A stretch of DNA of 64,000 nucleotides from Cohnella terricola (GCF_007786475.1 NZ_VNJJ01000003.1:414055-478054), one strand, 5' to 3'. Shown: positions 8,016 through 16,951, counted from the stretch's first letter. Numbers and translations: made by a program. The notes: generated from the letters alone by a model not told the origin.

Positions 8016-9335
8016 TTACTTCCCTTCCCTCGATAATTTATCTCTAAGCCTCGCTACTCTGTGACGCAAGCTGTCTTGCTCTTCTTTGCGCCTGGCTGCG
8101 TCGCCGATCAACTTCGCACGCCGTGAAGCAAGCTCTAGCGCTTTTTCGGCATAGTTTAATGCCATCAACAATTGCTTATTTCGATGTTCGAAATAGATGG
8201 CGAGTTCCACGTGCGCATCCAGCTTGGGAGCGGCCGAACGCTCCGCGGATTCAGCGTAATTTCGCCAGATCGGAAGCGCCCGCTCGAATTCGCCAGCCTT
8301 CTTGAACCTGGCCGCCAGCGACAGTCCCCAAGAGCTATCATACCGATCCTGCCGCCGGCAGAGCGCGGTATATAACCGTTCGGCGGCATCGGTCACTCCG
8401 TGCAGCTCAAGCCAGGTTGCGGTGCGAAACATTTCTTCGCCTTCCGGCATGCCTTCTTCGTCGACGATTCCGCCGAGGAGCAGCCCGAAGTGGACGGAAA
8501 GCGAAGCCAGCGTCAAAATATCTTTTTCGTTATGAGCGTAGACCCCATGAAGATGGCTTGGATCACCGTCGCTCAAGTATTGAAAATACAAGGCTGGGGC
8601 AAGCGATCCGGGAACGTCCTGACCTCTCCGTATGCCGAGCCTCTCTTCCTCTACCGTCCCCAACCGGCAGGAAGGCAGCGTATTGCGCCACAACGACCTG
8701 GCCGGATGGAGAAAATCAAGGTGGCCTGGCTCCTGCCCGCTTCTTCGCCAACCGTTCAGTATAAATCGATTGACGAGTACCGGCCAGTCGAACGTTCGTC
8801 CGTTATACGTAACCAAATGCGTTTTGTCCTGCATATGGCCAAGGATGTAGGAAAGCATCGCTTTCTCCTCGCCGGGATGGCGAATGAGCGTCTGCTCGAC
8901 GACAAACGAGTCATGCGTATAATAACCGAAACCGATCATAAACGGAACGTTGCCCGTCCCGACCCCGAGTCCGGTCGTTTCCGTATCCAGAAACAACAGA
9001 CGATACGGGTCGATCGCTGCAGGCTCGCTTTGCTTGTTCTGACGACCAGCAAGGGGCCGCAAATTCGGCGCGCATGCGATCAGTGCGCCTAGCTCGTAAT
9101 CTCCGTGCTGGTGTGGCAGAGAATATACCGCTCTGCGAAGCAAGAATGGTCCGGACTCGTTCTCGCGGAGCTCGACCCCGATCTGACGGAAGGCGTCGGG
9201 CAGATTCTGATTTGTGGTAGTTGCGGGCTCACGAACGGATAAGTCAGCCTGACCTCCGTTTGTTACCTCCGCCGGCGGATTGCTCGTGCTCGTCTCCTGC
9301 CGAAGCCTGTTTAATCTTTCCCTTAAACCGCTCAT
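8016..9335 (-). CDS. mrfB: RNase H-like exonuclease of the MrfB/YprB family
   Basis: With the ATG at 9335, the start overlaps the mrfA stop by 4 bases (ATGA), giving 439 residues. A DnaQ-like 3'-5' exonuclease fold is visible: FLDTETTGLG (DxE), LVTYNGRTFDWP and AHNEKDILTL. The C-terminal 150 residues are helical and TPR-like. In Bacillus subtilis YprB (MrfB) works with helicase YprA (MrfA) in repair of mitomycin C damage. The identical order and translational coupling support the same role here. The longer upstream start lies inside mrfA and is not favoured. Confidence 0.88.
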   Translation of the reverse strand: MSGLRERLNRLRQETSTSNPPAEVTNGGQADLSVREPATTTNQNLPDAFRQIGVELRENESGPFLLRRAVYSLPHQHGDYELGALIACAPNLRPLAGRQNKQSEPAAIDPYRLLFLDTETTGLGVGTGNVPFMIGFGYYTHDSFVVEQTLIRHPGEEKAMLSYILGHMQDKTHLVTYNGRTFDWPVLVNRFILNGWRRSGQEPGHLDFLHPARSLWRNTLPSCRLGTVEEERLGIRRGQDVPGSLAPALYFQYLSDGDPSHLHGVYAHNEKDILTLASLSVHFGLLLGGIVDEEGMPEGEEMFRTATWLELHGVTDAAERLYTALCRRQDRYDSSWGLSLAARFKKAGEFERALPIWRNYAESAERSAAPKLDAHVELAIYFEHRNKQLLMALNYAEKALELASRRAKLIGDAARRKEEQDSLRHRVARLRDKLSREGK

Positions 9336-11617
9336 GGATTTGCCCTCGTACCCTCCAATAGAGACAATGCCAAATCTTTGCCGAGCAATCCGACCTCTTC
9401 GATCGGTCCGACGCAGGCCGGACAACCGCTCAAGCAGCCGCAGCCGCGAATCAGCCGCTGCGCCTCCTCGAGCAATTCGTCATGCTTCTCGTATAGACGC
9501 TGGCTAAGCCCGATTCCGCCAGGGTATCGATCGTAGAAAAAGATCGTTGGGCGTTTCGTGTGCAACGCCTTCACTTGCGGCACGACGCGAATATCGAGCG
9601 GATCGCACATCAGATGCAGCGGGGCCAAGTGGATCAGCACGTTCGCCAGACCGAGAAGCGCCATCTGCATATCGTTGGCACTTCTCTTGGCCGACTCTTC
9701 CTCCGAGAACGAAAACCAGTAGCCGCTCGTATGGAGTATTTCCTCCGGCAGATGGATCGGACCTGATCCGATGTTTTCATGGGTGCGGAGCCTGATTTTT
9801 TTGAAAATCGTCGGTTTAGCCATGACCGTCACTTCGCCGTATTGACGCTCCAGCGGTCCTGACATCGACTCGAGATCTACATGCAGCACCTTCAGTTCCA
9901 CCGCCAAATTCGCATCGGTGAAATAATCCACGTTCACTTCGCGCACGTAAGCCTTTTTCTCAGGATAATCAAGCTTCTCGACCTGATATTGCACGCCTTC
10001 GTGCAGATAGATCGCTTCTTCGTGGATCAGCGTCGGCGCGCTGAACCGGTCGACTTCGCCGATGACGCGATGGCCTTCCGTCTGGTCGATGATAACGAAG
10101 TTCTCCTGCGCCGCAGAGCGAAGCGAAATGTTGTGGGCCGGAAACGCCTGCTCCATCCAGTACCACCGGCTGCCTACCTTGTGAAGAACCTTCTCGTCCG
10201 TTAAGAACTCAAGCAGATCCGTCAGCTTCTCTTCGCCGAACTTATCTCCTTCCTCGAACGGCAGCTCGTATGCCGCACACTTCAGGTGGTCGAGAAGGAT
10301 TAGCAGGTTGTCGGGATGAATCCGCGCTTCCTCGGGAGGTCGGCCCAAGAAATAATCGGGATTCTGAATCAAATATTGATCGAGCGGATTGCTGCTGGCC
10401 ACGAGGAACGTGACGGAGCTGCCCTGCCTTCTGCCGGCTCGTCCGGATTGCTGCCACGTGCTGGCGATCGTTCCTGGATATCCGTTCAGGACGCAAGCTT
10501 GCAGTTGCCCGATATCGATGCCGAGCTCAAGCGCGTTCGTGCTGACGACGCCGCGGATTTCGCCGCTGCGCAAGCCCCGCTCGATCTCCCGGCGAAGCTT
10601 GGGTAAATAGCCTCCGCGATAACCTCTTATCGTCTTCGTCCCGAGTTCGTGCTTGACGGTTTCCTGCAAATAGGTCAACAGAATTTCCACGCGAACCCGG
10701 CTGCGCGCGAACACGATCGTCTGAATGCCGCTTTTCAGCAGCAGCGCCGCAAGCTTTTGCGATTCGAGGACGCTGCTGCGGCGAATGCCGAGCTGTTTGT
10801 TCACGACCGGCGGATTATAGAAAACCATATGCTTCTCGCCCGTTGGCGCCCCGTTGTCGTCGACGAGCGTTACGCGCTCCCCGATAAGTCTCTCCGCGTG
10901 CTCACGGGGGTTGCGAATGGTCGCGGAGGCGCACAGAAATTGCGGCTCGCTGCCGTAAAACCGGCATATCCGCTTTAGCCGGCGAATGACGTTCGCCACA
11001 TGGCTTCCGAATACGCCGCGGTAAGCATGCAATTCGTCGATGATAATATACCGGATATTTTCGAAAAGCTTGACCCATTTCGTATGATGCGGCAAGATCG
11101 CGGAATGCAGCATGTCCGGGTTCGTGACGACGATATGTCCCGCGTTGCGGATCGCCTGTCGTACGGTCGGAGGCGTGTCTCCGTCATATGTATGCGTCTT
11201 GATGTCGGCTTCCATTAAGTCGGCCAGCTCCTGCAGTTCCGCTACCTGGTCCTGGGCCAGCGCTTTCGTCGGAAACAGATATAACGCTCTAGCGCTATCG
11301 TCCGCGAGCAGCTTCTGAATGACGGGCAGATTATAGCAGAGCGTCTTTCCCGATGCAGTAGGCGTCACGGTCACGACGTGACTGCCTTCCGCAACTGCTT
11401 GGAATGAAGCGGCTTGATGCGTATATAAGTGCGTAATCCCTTTGCGTTCAAGGGCTTGAACTAGCTGTGGATGAACAGAGTCCGGCAGCGGAACCGTCCG
11501 CGCGGGTTTAGCCGGCTGGGTATGCCAGTAAGTGACGTTCTCCATCAATTCCGGCAGCGCACGCAGCAGGCTGAGCCACTCTTCCACCGATTCCGCTTTT
11601 TGCGTATACGGATTCAT
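9332..11617 (-). CDS. mrfA: DEAD/DEAH-box helicase MrfA (YprA), DUF1998 C terminus
   Basis: The ATG at 11617 follows TTTAGGAGAA and gives 761 residues. Helicase motifs are present: TPTASGKT (Walker A), IIIDELHAY (motif II), CASATI (motif III), and in domain 2 STNALELGIDIG and QQSGRAGRRQG. The C-terminal DUF1998 region ends with a four-cysteine cluster CGCLSGCPAC, as in B. subtilis MrfA, where it binds zinc. The protein is a 3'-5' helicase that handles mitomycin lesions with MrfB. It is the first gene of the nine-gene repair operon. Confidence 0.92.
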   Translation of the reverse strand: MNPYTQKAESVEEWLSLLRALPELMENVTYWHTQPAKPARTVPLPDSVHPQLVQALERKGITHLYTHQAASFQAVAEGSHVVTVTPTASGKTLCYNLPVIQKLLADDSARALYLFPTKALAQDQVAELQELADLMEADIKTHTYDGDTPPTVRQAIRNAGHIVVTNPDMLHSAILPHHTKWVKLFENIRYIIIDELHAYRGVFGSHVANVIRRLKRICRFYGSEPQFLCASATIRNPREHAERLIGERVTLVDDNGAPTGEKHMVFYNPPVVNKQLGIRRSSVLESQKLAALLLKSGIQTIVFARSRVRVEILLTYLQETVKHELGTKTIRGYRGGYLPKLRREIERGLRSGEIRGVVSTNALELGIDIGQLQACVLNGYPGTIASTWQQSGRAGRRQGSSVTFLVASSNPLDQYLIQNPDYFLGRPPEEARIHPDNLLILLDHLKCAAYELPFEEGDKFGEEKLTDLLEFLTDEKVLHKVGSRWYWMEQAFPAHNISLRSAAQENFVIIDQTEGHRVIGEVDRFSAPTLIHEEAIYLHEGVQYQVEKLDYPEKKAYVREVNVDYFTDANLAVELKVLHVDLESMSGPLERQYGEVTVMAKPTIFKKIRLRTHENIGSGPIHLPEEILHTSGYWFSFSEEESAKRSANDMQMALLGLANVLIHLAPLHLMCDPLDIRVVPQVKALHTKRPTIFFYDRYPGGIGLSQRLYEKHDELLEEAQRLIRGCGCLSGCPACVGPIEEVGLLGKDLALSLLEGTRANP

Positions 11618-11830
11618 GGGCAATTCTCCTAAATAACATAATACTCTCATTGTACAGAATACATGTTCGCCCGGCAACGGTCGCTTTCCGGACGATATTC
11701 GACAAAATGAAGACGTGGGACTTTACCGATCTTACCCAATTCGCAACGATAGAGCGAAATGCGACATCGCTTGTCGGCTCCTGCGCTTTCCCGGGAAAGT
11801 ATGAGATTTCCCACGCCTACGGAATCCCAC

Positions 11831-12085
11831 CATGTGCAAGTTGTACGATTTTTTCGTGTTACCCCATTATCGGAGTCCCATCATGCGCGAGTTGTACGAT
11901 TTTTTCGTGTTACTCCATTATCGGAATCCCAACATGCGCGAGTTGTACGATTTTTTCGTTTTACTCCGTTGTCGGAGTCCCTTCACGCGCGAGTTGTACG
12001 ATTTTTTCGTTTTACTCCGTTGTCGGAGTCCCAACATGCGCAAGTTGTACGATTTTTTCGTGTTGTTCTACTATCCGAATAGCTC
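11831..12085. repeat. Tandem array 1: five copies of a 51-bp unit upstream of tlp
   Basis: Copies start at 11831, 11882, 11933, 11984 and 12035, an exact 51-base spacing. Each holds CGCGAGTTGTACGATTTTTT (with small changes), then TCGTGTTACTCC and a short dyad ACTCC...GGAGT around ATTATC or GTTGTC. Middle copies are nearly identical; the fifth is degenerate. Because 51 is a multiple of three and the unit has few stops, several frames stay open and encode a 17-residue repeat, but none has a convincing ribosome binding site. No direct-repeat/unique-spacer structure is present, so this is not CRISPR. Confidence 0.95.
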
Positions 12086-12106
12086 CTTGCTCTCGATCGC
12101 ATACTA
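12076..12106 (+). promoter_or_regulatory. Probable sigma-G promoter of tlp
   Basis: CGAATA at 12076-12081 and CATACTA at 12100-12106 are separated by 18 bases. They match the forespore sigma-G consensus (TGnATA, 17-18 bases, CATACTA) with one mismatch in the -35. Transcription would start about 40 bases before the tlp start codon. The -35 lies inside the last, degenerate copy of the 51-bp array. Confidence 0.75.
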
Positions 12107-12152
12107 TCCGATGGGCGATTCGCCTCAATCCCCAATAAGGAGAGATAATTTA

Positions 12153-12374
12153 ATGGCAAAGCCGGACGATCGTTCCGATAATGTGCAGAAACTTCAAAAC
12201 AGCATTCAGAATACGATGGAAAACTTGGAGGAGTCCGAGCACTACCTGGACGAACATTCCGTCGAACTCTCCCCCGACGAGTCGCAGACGCTCCGGGCGA
12301 AAAACGAAAGGCGCCACGAAGCGATCTCCAGCATGCGCAGCGAGATGCAAGACGAAGCCGACGCCAAAGAATAG
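12153..12374 (+). CDS. tlp: Small acid-soluble spore protein Tlp (thioredoxin-like spore protein)
   Basis: The 73-residue hydrophilic protein starts MAKPDDRSDNV and has the helical NTMENLEESE...KNERRHEAI pattern typical of Tlp, a minor small acid-soluble protein of the spore core made in the forespore. An AAGGAG ribosome binding site sits 10 bases before the ATG. A sigma-G-like promoter lies upstream, as expected. It is a lone plus-strand gene enclosed by two 51-bp tandem arrays, between minus-strand mrfA and metH. The name Tlp is historical; the protein has no CxxC active site. Confidence 0.92.
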   Translation: MAKPDDRSDNVQKLQNSIQNTMENLEESEHYLDEHSVELSPDESQTLRAKNERRHEAISSMRSEMQDEADAKE

Positions 12375-12379
12375 CCGGA

Positions 12380-12704
12380 GGTACGGTCTCGCAGACCGTT
12401 AGAGCGCCCGAGTTGACCACTTCCAGCGTTGGTACGGTCTCGCAGACCGTTAGAACGCCCAAGTTGACCACTTCCAGCATTGGTACGGTCTCGCAGACCG
12501 TTAGAACGCCCAAGTTGACCACTTCGAGCGTTGGTACGGTCTCGCAGACCGTTAGAGCGCCCAAGAAGACCACTTCCAGCGTTGGTACGGTCTCGCAGAC
12601 CGTTAGAACGCCCAAGTAAACCTCTTCGAGCGTTGCTAAAGCCTCGCAGACCGTTAGAGCGCCCGAAAAGACCACTTCGAGCGTAGTACGGTCTCGCAGA
12701 CCGT
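12380..12704. repeat. Tandem array 2: seven copies of a different 51-bp unit downstream of tlp
   Basis: Units start at 12380, 12431, 12482, 12533, 12584 and 12635, again exactly 51 bases apart, with a partial seventh at 12686-12704. Each unit contains a perfect hairpin (ACGGTCT, CGC loop, AGACCGT) followed by a variable-free tail ending in the TTCCAGCGTT type. Copy six has lost the left hairpin arm. The array begins 5 bases after the tlp stop and ends before the metH terminator. The unit is unrelated in sequence to array 1 although the period is identical. Confidence 0.95.
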
Positions 12705-12718
12705 TGCGATCCCGGCCG

Positions 12719-12777
12719 ACAAGAAAATCCCCAGACGAACCGACCACCGCGGTATGTTCGTTCAGGGATTTTCTTTT
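12719..12777 (-). terminator. Terminator downstream of metH
   Basis: AAGAAAATCCC at 12721-12731 pairs with GGGATTTTCTT at 12765-12775, with an inner CGAAC/GTTCG pairing. It lies 7 bases beyond the metH stop. A-rich and T-rich arms could let it work in both directions, closing array 2 on the other side. Confidence 0.75.
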
Positions 12778-12783
12778 GCGCTA

Positions 12784-15700
12784 TTATGCCTTGTCCACGT
12801 TAAAATATTGCGCTTCCGGATGCGCAAATACCATGGCGGATACGCTGGCTTCAGGTTCCATCATGAAACCTTCGGTCAGTTCGACTCCGATATCCTCCGG
12901 CTTCATGAGCTCGAATAGCGGGCCCTGAAGCTCCAGATCTGGACATGCCGGGTAACCGAACGATACCCGAATGCCCTGATATCTCGCCCCAAACCTTTTT
13001 TTCATCGTCATGTCGGCGGGATCCGGGAATCCCCAAATATCCCGCATCATATGGTGAACGCGCTCGGCCAGTCCTTCCGCGACTTCGAGCGCCGTCGCGA
13101 GCAGCGCGTGGGAACGCAAGTAATCCCCGTTTTCTTTCCATGTTTCCGCCTGTTCCCGCGCACCTTGTCCGGCGGTCACCACGAGAAATCCGACGTTGTC
13201 CATTACTCCGCTGTCCACCGCTTTTAAGAAATCCGCGAGGCAGAGGAAAGGTTCCACCTGCTGGCGGGGAAACGAGAACCGCTGCAGTACTCGGGAATGA
13301 TCGTTCGGATCGTAGATCAAAATATCGTTACCGTCGGATTGCGCAGGGAAGAAACGGTACATCGCCTGCGGGTTCAGCCAGCCTTTCGATTGCGATTGCT
13401 TCAGAATATCGTCGACGGTTTCCTTCAGGTTAACGGCTCTCTCGTCCCCCGCCGCGATCAATTCGTCCACATTGCCTTTTAATCCGAGATGATGTCCGAG
13501 CAGCATCTGCATATTCACGTACGGCATGATGTGAGTGATCGGATAATCTCGCAACACGTGGCGATCGTAATCTGGCGGCGAGAACACTGGCGCGTCCGGC
13601 GAGATGTTGGAACGGCGTGCGCGCGATGCTTCCGGCAGTACCTTCACCGGTTTTTCCGCTTCTTCCGCCAGCTTCGCCTGCGATTCCCAATGCTCCTCGA
13701 TAATGCGCGCGCGATGGCCTGGATCGCTCAATTTGTTAGCGATGTCGAGCCCATCCATCGCGTCCTTCGCGTAGAGCACGACGCCGTCGTACTCCGGCGC
13801 GATTCGGGTCTTCGTGAATTTGCGAGTAAGCGCCGCGCCGCCGACGAGGATCGGGGCGTCTATGCCCGCACTGCGCAAATCTTGAGCCGTCACGACCATC
13901 TGCTGCGCGGACTTGACGAGCAGTCCGGACAAGCCGATCGCGTCCGGATTTTCTTTGCGAGCCGCTTCAATAATTTGATCCGGTGGCACTTTTATGCCCA
14001 AATTGATAATCTCGTACCCGTTATTGGATAGGATGATCTCGACGAGGTTCTTGCCGATATCGTGAACGTCGCCTTTCACCGTCGCGAGCATGATTTTGCC
14101 CTTGACGGCGGATTCCGCCTTCTCCATGTGCGGCTCGAGCTGAGCCACAGAAGCCTTCATGACTTCCGCGCTTTGCAGCACTTCGGCGACGATCAGCTCG
14201 TTGTTATTGAACAAACGACCGACTTCCGTCATTCCCGACATGAGCGGACCGTTAATAATCTCGAGCGGCGCATACTTCTTCAACGCCTCGTCAAGGTCTG
14301 GCGCCAATCCTTCTTTGCTGCCTTCGACCACGTAATTCGCGAGCCGTTCCTCGAGGTTGAGGTTTTCGACTTTCGCTTTTTTCTCCACTTTCTTGTCGCG
14401 GAAAGCGGCGACGAACGCGGCGAGCGTATCGTCGTTCGTATTGTACAACAACTCCTCGGACAACTTCCTCTCGTGCTCGGGAATCGAAGCGTAACGCTCC
14501 AGCTTCTCGGTGTTCACGATCGCGTAGTCCAATCCAGCCTTCGTGCATTCGTATAGGAAAACAGAGTTCAGCACTTCCCGACCCGCTTCTGGCAGGCCAA
14601 AGGAAATGTTGCTGACCCCGAGTATCGTCTGGCATTTAGGCAATTCTGTCTTGATCAGCCGAATGCCTTCGATCGTTTCCTTAGCGGAGCCGATGTATTG
14701 CTCGTCTCCCGTTCCGACAGGGAAAACGAGCGGATCGAATATCAAGTCTTCGGCTTGTAGGCCGTACTTGTTCACGAGCAGGTCATGGGAACGAATCGCT
14801 ACGTCCCGCTTATCCTCCCGCGTGATCGCCTGTCCCCGCTCATCGATCGTTCCGACGACGACCGCCGCTCCGTATCGATGCAATATCGGTACGACTTTCT
14901 CGAACTTCTCCTCGCCGTCTTCAAGGTTAATGGAGTTAATAATCGATTTTCCTTGAATGTATTTGAGCGACATATCGATGACGGCGGCGTCCGTCGTATC
15001 GACCATGAAAGGTACTTTGACTTTCTTCGTTGCGAATTCCAGAAACTGCTTCATATCCGAAGTCTCTTCACGATCCGGATCCTGTAGGCAGATATCGATA
15101 ACGTGGGCGCCGGTCTTCACTTGGGCTCTGGCAATCTCCGAAGCTTCCTCGTACTTGCCTTCCGCGATCAACCGTTTGAACTTCCGCGAACCGAGCACGT
15201 TGGTTCGTTCGCCGACCATATACGGCCGATTGTCGTTCTCGATGTATACCGTTTCGATGCCGGATACTGCGGGCGGATGCTCCCCGTCGATCTTGCGCGG
15301 AACCAAGTCTATCATGGCTTCGGCCATGGCTTTGATATGCGCGGGCGTCGTTCCGCAGCAGCCACCGGCGATATTCAGCCAGCCCTGCTCCGCAAAACCT
15401 TTCATTTTAATGGCAAGCGAGTCCGGGGATTCGTGGTAATTGCCGTTCTCGTCCGGGAGACCCGCGTTCGGATAACAGCTCACTGCTGACTTGGAGATCG
15501 AAGCGAGCGTCCGAATATGATCGCGCATGAATTCCGGACCGGTCGCACAGTTGAGGCCCATCGAGATCGGATTGAGGTGCTCAAGAGAAATATAGAACGA
15601 TTCGATGTTCTGGCCCGCCAAAGTCGTTCCCATTGGCTCGATCGTGCCGCTGATCATGATTGGGAGTTCTTGGCCCGTCCGCTCGAAAGCTTGTCGTACG

Positions 15701-16239
15701 CCGATGCTGGCCGCTTTGACGTTCAGCGTATCTTGGCAAGTTTCAATCAAAATGCAGTCGATCCCGCCCTCGATTAAGGCGACGACCTGTTCCTCATAAT
15801 CGAGAACGAGCTGTTCGAACGTGACGCCTCCGGTCACGGACAACGTCTTCGTCGTCGGGCCCAAAGCGCCTGCGACATATCGCGGTTTGTCGGGAGTCGA
15901 ATATTTATCGCAAGCCTCCCGCGCGAGCTTAGCCGCGACAAGATTGATCTCTCTTGCTTTCTCGGGAATATCATACTCGGAGAGCACGACTGCCGTAGCG
16001 CCGAACGTATTCGTCTCGATAATGTCCGAACCCGCTTTCAAGTAAGCTTCATGAATGTTCGATATCAAGTCTGGGCGGGTCAGAACGAGAATCTCGTTGC
16101 AACCATCGAGCTCGTCGCCGCCGAAATCGTCTGCCGTCAAATTCGCTTGCTGAATCATCGTGCCCATAGCTCCGTCAAGGAACAATATACGAGCGTTCAA
16201 AGCATCTTGCAGAGACGGTTTAGTATGCGTTAAAGTCAT
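12784..16239 (-). CDS. metH: Cobalamin-dependent methionine synthase
   Basis: With the ATG at 16239, preceded by AGGGGAAGAG, the protein has about 1150 residues and all four MetH modules in order. These are a homocysteine-binding barrel with zinc cysteines (LNCATG, GGCCGTTP), the methyltetrahydrofolate pterin-binding domain (VGERTNVLGS), the cobalamin-binding domain with VKGDVHDIGKN carrying the B12-ligating histidine, and a C-terminal activation domain. It methylates homocysteine to methionine. It is divergent from mtnD, another gene of sulfur amino acid metabolism. No cobalamin or SAM riboswitch is visible in the short intergenic region. Confidence 0.97.
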   Translation of the reverse strand: MTLTHTKPSLQDALNARILFLDGAMGTMIQQANLTADDFGGDELDGCNEILVLTRPDLISNIHEAYLKAGSDIIETNTFGATAVVLSEYDIPEKAREINLVAAKLAREACDKYSTPDKPRYVAGALGPTTKTLSVTGGVTFEQLVLDYEEQVVALIEGGIDCILIETCQDTLNVKAASIGVRQAFERTGQELPIMISGTIEPMGTTLAGQNIESFYISLEHLNPISMGLNCATGPEFMRDHIRTLASISKSAVSCYPNAGLPDENGNYHESPDSLAIKMKGFAEQGWLNIAGGCCGTTPAHIKAMAEAMIDLVPRKIDGEHPPAVSGIETVYIENDNRPYMVGERTNVLGSRKFKRLIAEGKYEEASEIARAQVKTGAHVIDICLQDPDREETSDMKQFLEFATKKVKVPFMVDTTDAAVIDMSLKYIQGKSIINSINLEDGEEKFEKVVPILHRYGAAVVVGTIDERGQAITREDKRDVAIRSHDLLVNKYGLQAEDLIFDPLVFPVGTGDEQYIGSAKETIEGIRLIKTELPKCQTILGVSNISFGLPEAGREVLNSVFLYECTKAGLDYAIVNTEKLERYASIPEHERKLSEELLYNTNDDTLAAFVAAFRDKKVEKKAKVENLNLEERLANYVVEGSKEGLAPDLDEALKKYAPLEIINGPLMSGMTEVGRLFNNNELIVAEVLQSAEVMKASVAQLEPHMEKAESAVKGKIMLATVKGDVHDIGKNLVEIILSNNGYEIINLGIKVPPDQIIEAARKENPDAIGLSGLLVKSAQQMVVTAQDLRSAGIDAPILVGGAALTRKFTKTRIAPEYDGVVLYAKDAMDGLDIANKLSDPGHRARIIEEHWESQAKLAEEAEKPVKVLPEASRARRSNISPDAPVFSPPDYDRHVLRDYPITHIMPYVNMQMLLGHHLGLKGNVDELIAAGDERAVNLKETVDDILKQSQSKGWLNPQAMYRFFPAQSDGNDILIYDPNDHSRVLQRFSFPRQQVEPFLCLADFLKAVDSGVMDNVGFLVVTAGQGAREQAETWKENGDYLRSHALLATALEVAEGLAERVHHMMRDIWGFPDPADMTMKKRFGARYQGIRVSFGYPACPDLELQGPLFELMKPEDIGVELTEGFMMEPEASVSAMVFAHPEAQYFNVDKA

Positions 16240-16316
16240 AGATAGGTCTCTTCCCCTGTCTGTTAAATCATTAAACCCTATAGTAACAGAATCCTTACGG
16301 TACGAAAAGGTGCTCA

Positions 16317-16345
16317 TCGACAGCATAGAGGAAAAGGACTATAAT
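16317..16345 (+). promoter_or_regulatory. Sigma-A-type promoter of mtnD
   Basis: TCGACA at 16317-16322 and TATAAT at 16340-16345 are separated by 17 bases, about 40 bases before the mtnD start codon. Confidence 0.75.
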
Positions 16346-16382
16346 AAAGGCATAAATTCTTATTGGAGAAAGAGGGATTAAA

Positions 16383-16922
16383 ATGGCTGAAATTCGTATC
16401 CGCAATAAGAACGAGAGAATTTCCGGAGAAGCGGAAGTTCGTTCTTTTCTGGAAAAGCAAAACGTCCTGTACGAACACTGGGATACAAGTAAGCTTCCTG
16501 CAAACTTGGTAGAGAATTTCTCGTTGACGGATGAAGATAAACAATCACTACTATCTGTATACGACGCAGAAATTCGTGACTTGGCCGGTCGCCGTGGTTA
16601 CAAGACTTGGGACATTATCGCCTTGTCCGAATCGACGCCCAATCTGCCCGAACTGCTGAAGAAATTCGAGCAAGTTCATACGCATACCGAAGACGAAGTA
16701 CGCGCCATTACGGCGGGACGCGGAATCTTCATTATTAAAGGCGACGAAGCGACCGGATACTTCGACGTCGAGCTGAGCGCCGGGGACGTCATCTCCGTTC
16801 CGGAAGGCCAGCCTCACTTCTTCACGCTGATGGACAACAAAGCGATCGTCGCCGTTCGCCTGTTCATCGAACCAGCCGGATGGGTCGCTGACCCGTACGA
16901 CGATCCCGCTTTCGTGAAATAA
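16383..16922 (+). CDS. mtnD: Acireductone dioxygenase (ARD), methionine salvage
   Basis: This 179-residue cupin has the metal ligands of ARD: H99, H101 and E105 in VHTHTEDE, and H145 in GQPHFF. The enzyme oxidises the acireductone of the 5-methylthioribose pathway, giving the keto acid precursor of methionine with Fe, or an off-pathway product with Ni. GGAGAAAGAGGG precedes the ATG. It is monocistronic, with a terminator 30 bases after the stop. The other mtn genes are not in this window. Confidence 0.95.
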   Translation: MAEIRIRNKNERISGEAEVRSFLEKQNVLYEHWDTSKLPANLVENFSLTDEDKQSLLSVYDAEIRDLAGRRGYKTWDIIALSESTPNLPELLKKFEQVHTHTEDEVRAITAGRGIFIIKGDEATGYFDVELSAGDVISVPEGQPHFFTLMDNKAIVAVRLFIEPAGWVADPYDDPAFVK

Positions 16923-16951
16923 GGTTCGATTGCGATAAAAAGAATGTAATG

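Noticed and set aside
11650..12138. Plus-strand repeat ORFs of 107-180 codons over array 1
   Set aside because: Three frames are open at once over the same repeats and none has a ribosome binding site. One would read into tlp from the wrong start.
12380..12704. CRISPR array
   Set aside because: Units are contiguous tandem repeats with no unique spacers, and there are no cas genes.
11983..12747. Minus-strand 254-codon ORF spanning array 2, antisense tlp and part of array 1, encoding 17-residue repeats
   Set aside because: It lacks a ribosome binding site, begins within the metH terminator region and runs antisense through a real spore gene. Its openness follows from a 51-base (3 x 17) repeat without stops.
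16240..16382. Cobalamin, SAM or T-box riboswitch upstream of metH or mtnD
   Set aside because: The divergent intergenic region is only 143 bases and shows no conserved B12-box or T-box motif.
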